Assembly: GCF_900113245.1 (NCBI RefSeq)
Contig: NZ_FOOQ01000001.1
Coordinates: forward strand, 1,418,770 to 1,482,769
DNA from: Halopelagius inordinatus
Lineage (GTDB): Archaea > Halobacteriota > Halobacteria > Halobacteriales > Haloferacaceae
Direction: 5' to 3'
Length of the DNA stretch: 64,000 bases
The notes below the pieces were generated by a model, which saw only the letters and a list, made by a program, of their open reading frames with translations, was not told the DNA's origin and searched no databases. The translations under genes and the position numbers were made by a program. Of this stretch, positions 61,972 through 64,000 are shown piece after piece (position 1 is the stretch's first letter; every line of letters starts with the position of its first letter).

Positions 61972-63207
61972 TCAGTCCTCTCTTCGCACCGACGGGCTGA
62001 GAACGTCCTCGTCGCTCGGCGACCGGGCGTCGAACGCCTCCACGAACGCGTCGAGTCGTTCCGGGTCGTCGGCGCCCGGCAGGGGGCGTTCGTCCGTGAC
62101 GCACTCCGCGTCGACGCCGAGTCGGTCCGCGACGAAGTCGGACATCTGCTCGGCCATCTGTCTGTACGTGGTCAGTTTCCCGCCGACGATGCTCGCGAAG
62201 TTCTCGACTCCCCCCTCCGTGTGGTCCACGAGGAAGAACCCCCGCGAGATGCCGCGAGACCCCTCGCGACTCGCCTCGTCGGGCGCGTAGAGCGGTCTGA
62301 CCCCCCACCACGTCCGGGCGACGTCGGCGTCCGCTACCGACGGGAGCATCTTCGAACACTCCTCGAACATCCGTTCTACCTCCGCGTCGTCCTCGGGGAC
62401 GTCGTCGGGGTCGTCCACGTCGATACTCGTCGTCCCGAGAATCACCTGGTGGTCGTGCGGGACGATTATGTCGCCGTCCGCGGGGGGGCGACACCGGTTC
62501 AACACCGGTTCGAGGCCGTCGTAGTACACCGAGACCATCACGCCCTTGTTCGGTTGCATCTCGACGTCGATACCGGCCATCGCGGCGACTCCGCCCGCCC
62601 ACGTCCCGGTCGCGTTCACGACGTAGTCGGCCTCGACGCTCTCTGCGCCGTCGAGTTCGACGTCGACGATTCGACCCTCTTCGACCGTCATCCCCTCGAC
62701 CGGGGTGTGGGTGAGTACGGTCGCTCCGTTGTCGCGGGCGTCGGCCGCGTTGGCGGCGGCGAGGCGCGAGGGGTAGACGACGCCGTCCGGAACGGCCATC
62801 GCGCGGACGACGTTCGCAGAGAGGTCCGGAACGCGGCGTCGCGCCTCGTCACCGTCGAGAACCTCGGCGGGGATGTCGAGTTCTCGGCAGGCCTCGTACT
62901 TCTCGTCGAAGTACTCCGGGTCGTCGTCTTCGAGTTGGACGAACAGACCGCCGCTATCGCGGATGCACTCGCCCGCGATGCGCCGCAGGATGCGGTTCTC
63001 CTCGATGCACTCTTCGGCACCGACCGGGTCGGCCTCCGCGTACCGGGCACCGCTGTGAAGGAGACTGTGCGACCGACCGGACGTGCCCCCCGCGATTCCG
63101 CGTCGTTCGGTCAGCGTCACGTCGATACCGCGGAGTGCGAGGTCACGGGCGATTCCGGTTCCGGTTGCGCCGCCGCCGACGACGAGAACCTCAGTCGTGT
63201 GTGCCAT
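61972..63207 (-). CDS. Second GlpA-like FAD-dependent glycerol-3-phosphate dehydrogenase
   Basis: A 411-residue flavoprotein clearly homologous to the GlpA at 57.6 kb (VVGGGATGTGIARDLALRGIDVTLTERRG, HSLLHSGARYA, NATGTWAGGVAAMAGIDVE), but ending after the FAD domain and so lacking the Cys-rich [2Fe-2S] domain. It lies on the opposite strand between glpC and glpK. It may be a stand-alone GlpD-like dehydrogenase, a paralogue for another polyol phosphate, or a regulated alternate subunit A. It is not in this place in H. volcanii, as far as I recall. Confidence 0.85.
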   Translation of the reverse strand: MAHTTEVLVVGGGATGTGIARDLALRGIDVTLTERRGIAGGTSGRSHSLLHSGARYAEADPVGAEECIEENRILRRIAGECIRDSGGLFVQLEDDDPEYFDEKYEACRELDIPAEVLDGDEARRRVPDLSANVVRAMAVPDGVVYPSRLAAANAADARDNGATVLTHTPVEGMTVEEGRIVDVELDGAESVEADYVVNATGTWAGGVAAMAGIDVEMQPNKGVMVSVYYDGLEPVLNRCRPPADGDIIVPHDHQVILGTTSIDVDDPDDVPEDDAEVERMFEECSKMLPSVADADVARTWWGVRPLYAPDEASREGSRGISRGFFLVDHTEGGVENFASIVGGKLTTYRQMAEQMSDFVADRLGVDAECVTDERPLPGADDPERLDAFVEAFDARSPSDEDVLSPSVRRED

Positions 63208-63321
63208 CAGTAGACGTTAGGGAGTCGACGGTTTGGAACTGGCGGTGATCCATCAAATTCGAATAAAGTCAGATTATAGCGGTCTAGAGGCGATAGTGCT
63301 CGGAATTTCGTTCATATTGCT

Positions 63322-63403
63322 GAGGAAACATTTAATGGGTTACCTAGTGATTTGTTAGCACGTTCGGCGGCGGGTTCGACCCGTCACGGGACGGAGTTGG
63401 TGA
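63322..63403 (+). promoter_or_regulatory. glpK promoter and leader
   Basis: A GAGGAAAC BRE and ATTTAATG box (63322-63337) precede the gene with a leader of about 45 nt. This leader holds the palindrome CGGGT-TCG-ACCCG (63371-63383) and the ribosome-binding sequence GGTGA (63399-63403). The palindrome could be an operator. Confidence 0.45.
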
Positions 63404-63406
63404 CAC

Positions 63407-64000
63407 ATGGCACAAGACACGTACATCGGGGCGGTCGATCAGGGAACGACGGGAACGAGATTCATGGTGTTCGACCACGGCGGGAAGGTGGTCGCAAACG
63501 CCTACCAGAAACACGAACAGATCTATCCGGAACCGGGATGGGTCGAACACGACCCAGAGGAGATCTGGGAGAGCACGAAAGACGTCGTAGAGGAGGCACT
63601 GCGGAACGCCGACTTGGGTGCAGACCAACTGGACGCCATCGGCATAACGAACCAACGCGAGACCACCCTCATCTGGGACCCAGAGAGCGGTCGTCCTCTC
63701 AACAACGCCATCGTCTGGCAGGACCGACGCACCACAGACCGCGTCGAAAAGCTCCAAGACGAGGGCAAAGAAGAGTGGGTCCGCGGGAAAACCGGCCTCG
63801 AACCCGACGCGTACTTCTCGGCGACGAAAGCAGAGTGGTTACTCGACAACACCGACCAGATAAAGCTCCAGCGGATGCGCCCCGACGACGTCCGCGACAG
63901 GGCCGAACAGGGCGAGTTGATGTTCGGCACCATCGACTCGTGGCTCATCTACAAACTCACCGGCGAGCACATCACCGACGTGACCAACGCCTCGCGGACG
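63407..64000 (+). CDS. glpK: Glycerol kinase, N-terminal part
   Basis: The first 198 residues of glycerol kinase (FGGY family); the rest is beyond the window. ATG at 63407. The ATP-site opening YIGAVDQGTTGTRFMVFDHGG, QIYPEPGWVEHDPEEIW and the glycerol-site ITNQRETT and IVWQDRRTTDRV are present. It phosphorylates glycerol to glycerol 3-phosphate, the substrate of the GlpABC dehydrogenase upstream. It has a leader of about 45 nt with an SD, unlike most genes here. Confidence 0.95.
   Translation, partial: MAQDTYIGAVDQGTTGTRFMVFDHGGKVVANAYQKHEQIYPEPGWVEHDPEEIWESTKDVVEEALRNADLGADQLDAIGITNQRETTLIWDPESGRPLNNAIVWQDRRTTDRVEKLQDEGKEEWVRGKTGLEPDAYFSATKAEWLLDNTDQIKLQRMRPDDVRDRAEQGELMFGTIDSWLIYKLTGEHITDVTNASRT

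Overview
The window reads as main-chromosome DNA of a haloarchaeon of the Haloferax/Halogeometricum kind. The basis is high G+C with strong G/C third positions, acidic Asp/Glu-rich proteins, TATA boxes about 22-30 nt upstream of start codons (many leaderless transcripts), ATGA start/stop overlaps inside operons, and haloarchaea-only small protein families. From memory, gene order follows the Haloferax volcanii block running from the gluconate-dehydratase gene to glycerol kinase. Two stretches depart from it: the sugar genes between aglJ and aglF, and an extra gene beside glpK.

Layout. 1-6.8 kb: 5' part of a globin-coupled (HemAT-type) transducer, a ferritin-like protein, a MOSC protein, an acetamidase/formamidase, an enolase-family sugar-acid dehydratase (gad-like), a HAD hydrolase and two small haloarchaeal proteins. 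6.9-14.1 kb: a complete fructose system on the minus strand (glpR, pfkB, ptfC, ptfA, ptsH, ptsI, ptfB, fba). It imports and phosphorylates fructose, makes fructose 1,6-bisphosphate and cleaves it. 14.3-22.7 kb: branched-chain amino-acid genes on the minus strand (leuA, then ilvB-ilvN-ilvC-small ORF-leuC-leuD-leuB). Upstream of ilvB I see a leaderless 35-codon leader peptide ending in Ser-Leu-Ile-Ile-Val with its stop codon in a hairpin loop, which looks like an attenuator. leuA itself lacks a usable in-frame start downstream of its own TATA box.

23-27.3 kb: small haloarchaeal genes and a decayed TnpB-type IS1341 element with three frameshifts, whose end supplies the last codons of a neighbouring VOC gene. 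27.4-53 kb: protein N-glycosylation. The conserved core genes aglJ, aglF, two GT2 transferases, aglB (oligosaccharyltransferase) and aglM flank an AT-richer cassette at about 28.5-45.5 kb. The cassette holds a nonulosonic (sialic/legionaminic-like) acid set: CMP-sugar synthase, NeuD-type acyltransferase, NeuB synthase coupled to a TIM-barrel isomerase, DegT aminotransferase and SDR epimerase/dehydratase. It also holds a nucleotide-sugar dehydrogenase, a methyltransferase, a beta-propeller protein, two alkaline-phosphatase-superfamily enzymes, a GT-B-like transferase, a flippase and a hexapeptide acetyltransferase. Methyltransferase remnants show that the cassette is being remodelled.

53-64 kb: a DUF368 membrane protein, small zinc-finger proteins, cutA, phosphoglycolate phosphatase, a Cdc6/Orc1-like ATPase, and glycerol catabolism (glpA-glpB-glpC, an opposed second GlpA-like dehydrogenase, and the start of glpK). 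Fructose and glycerol degradation meet at triose phosphate. The most notable things to follow up are the ilvB leader, the leuA start, and the nonulosonate cassette, which has no visible NeuC-type hydrolysing epimerase.
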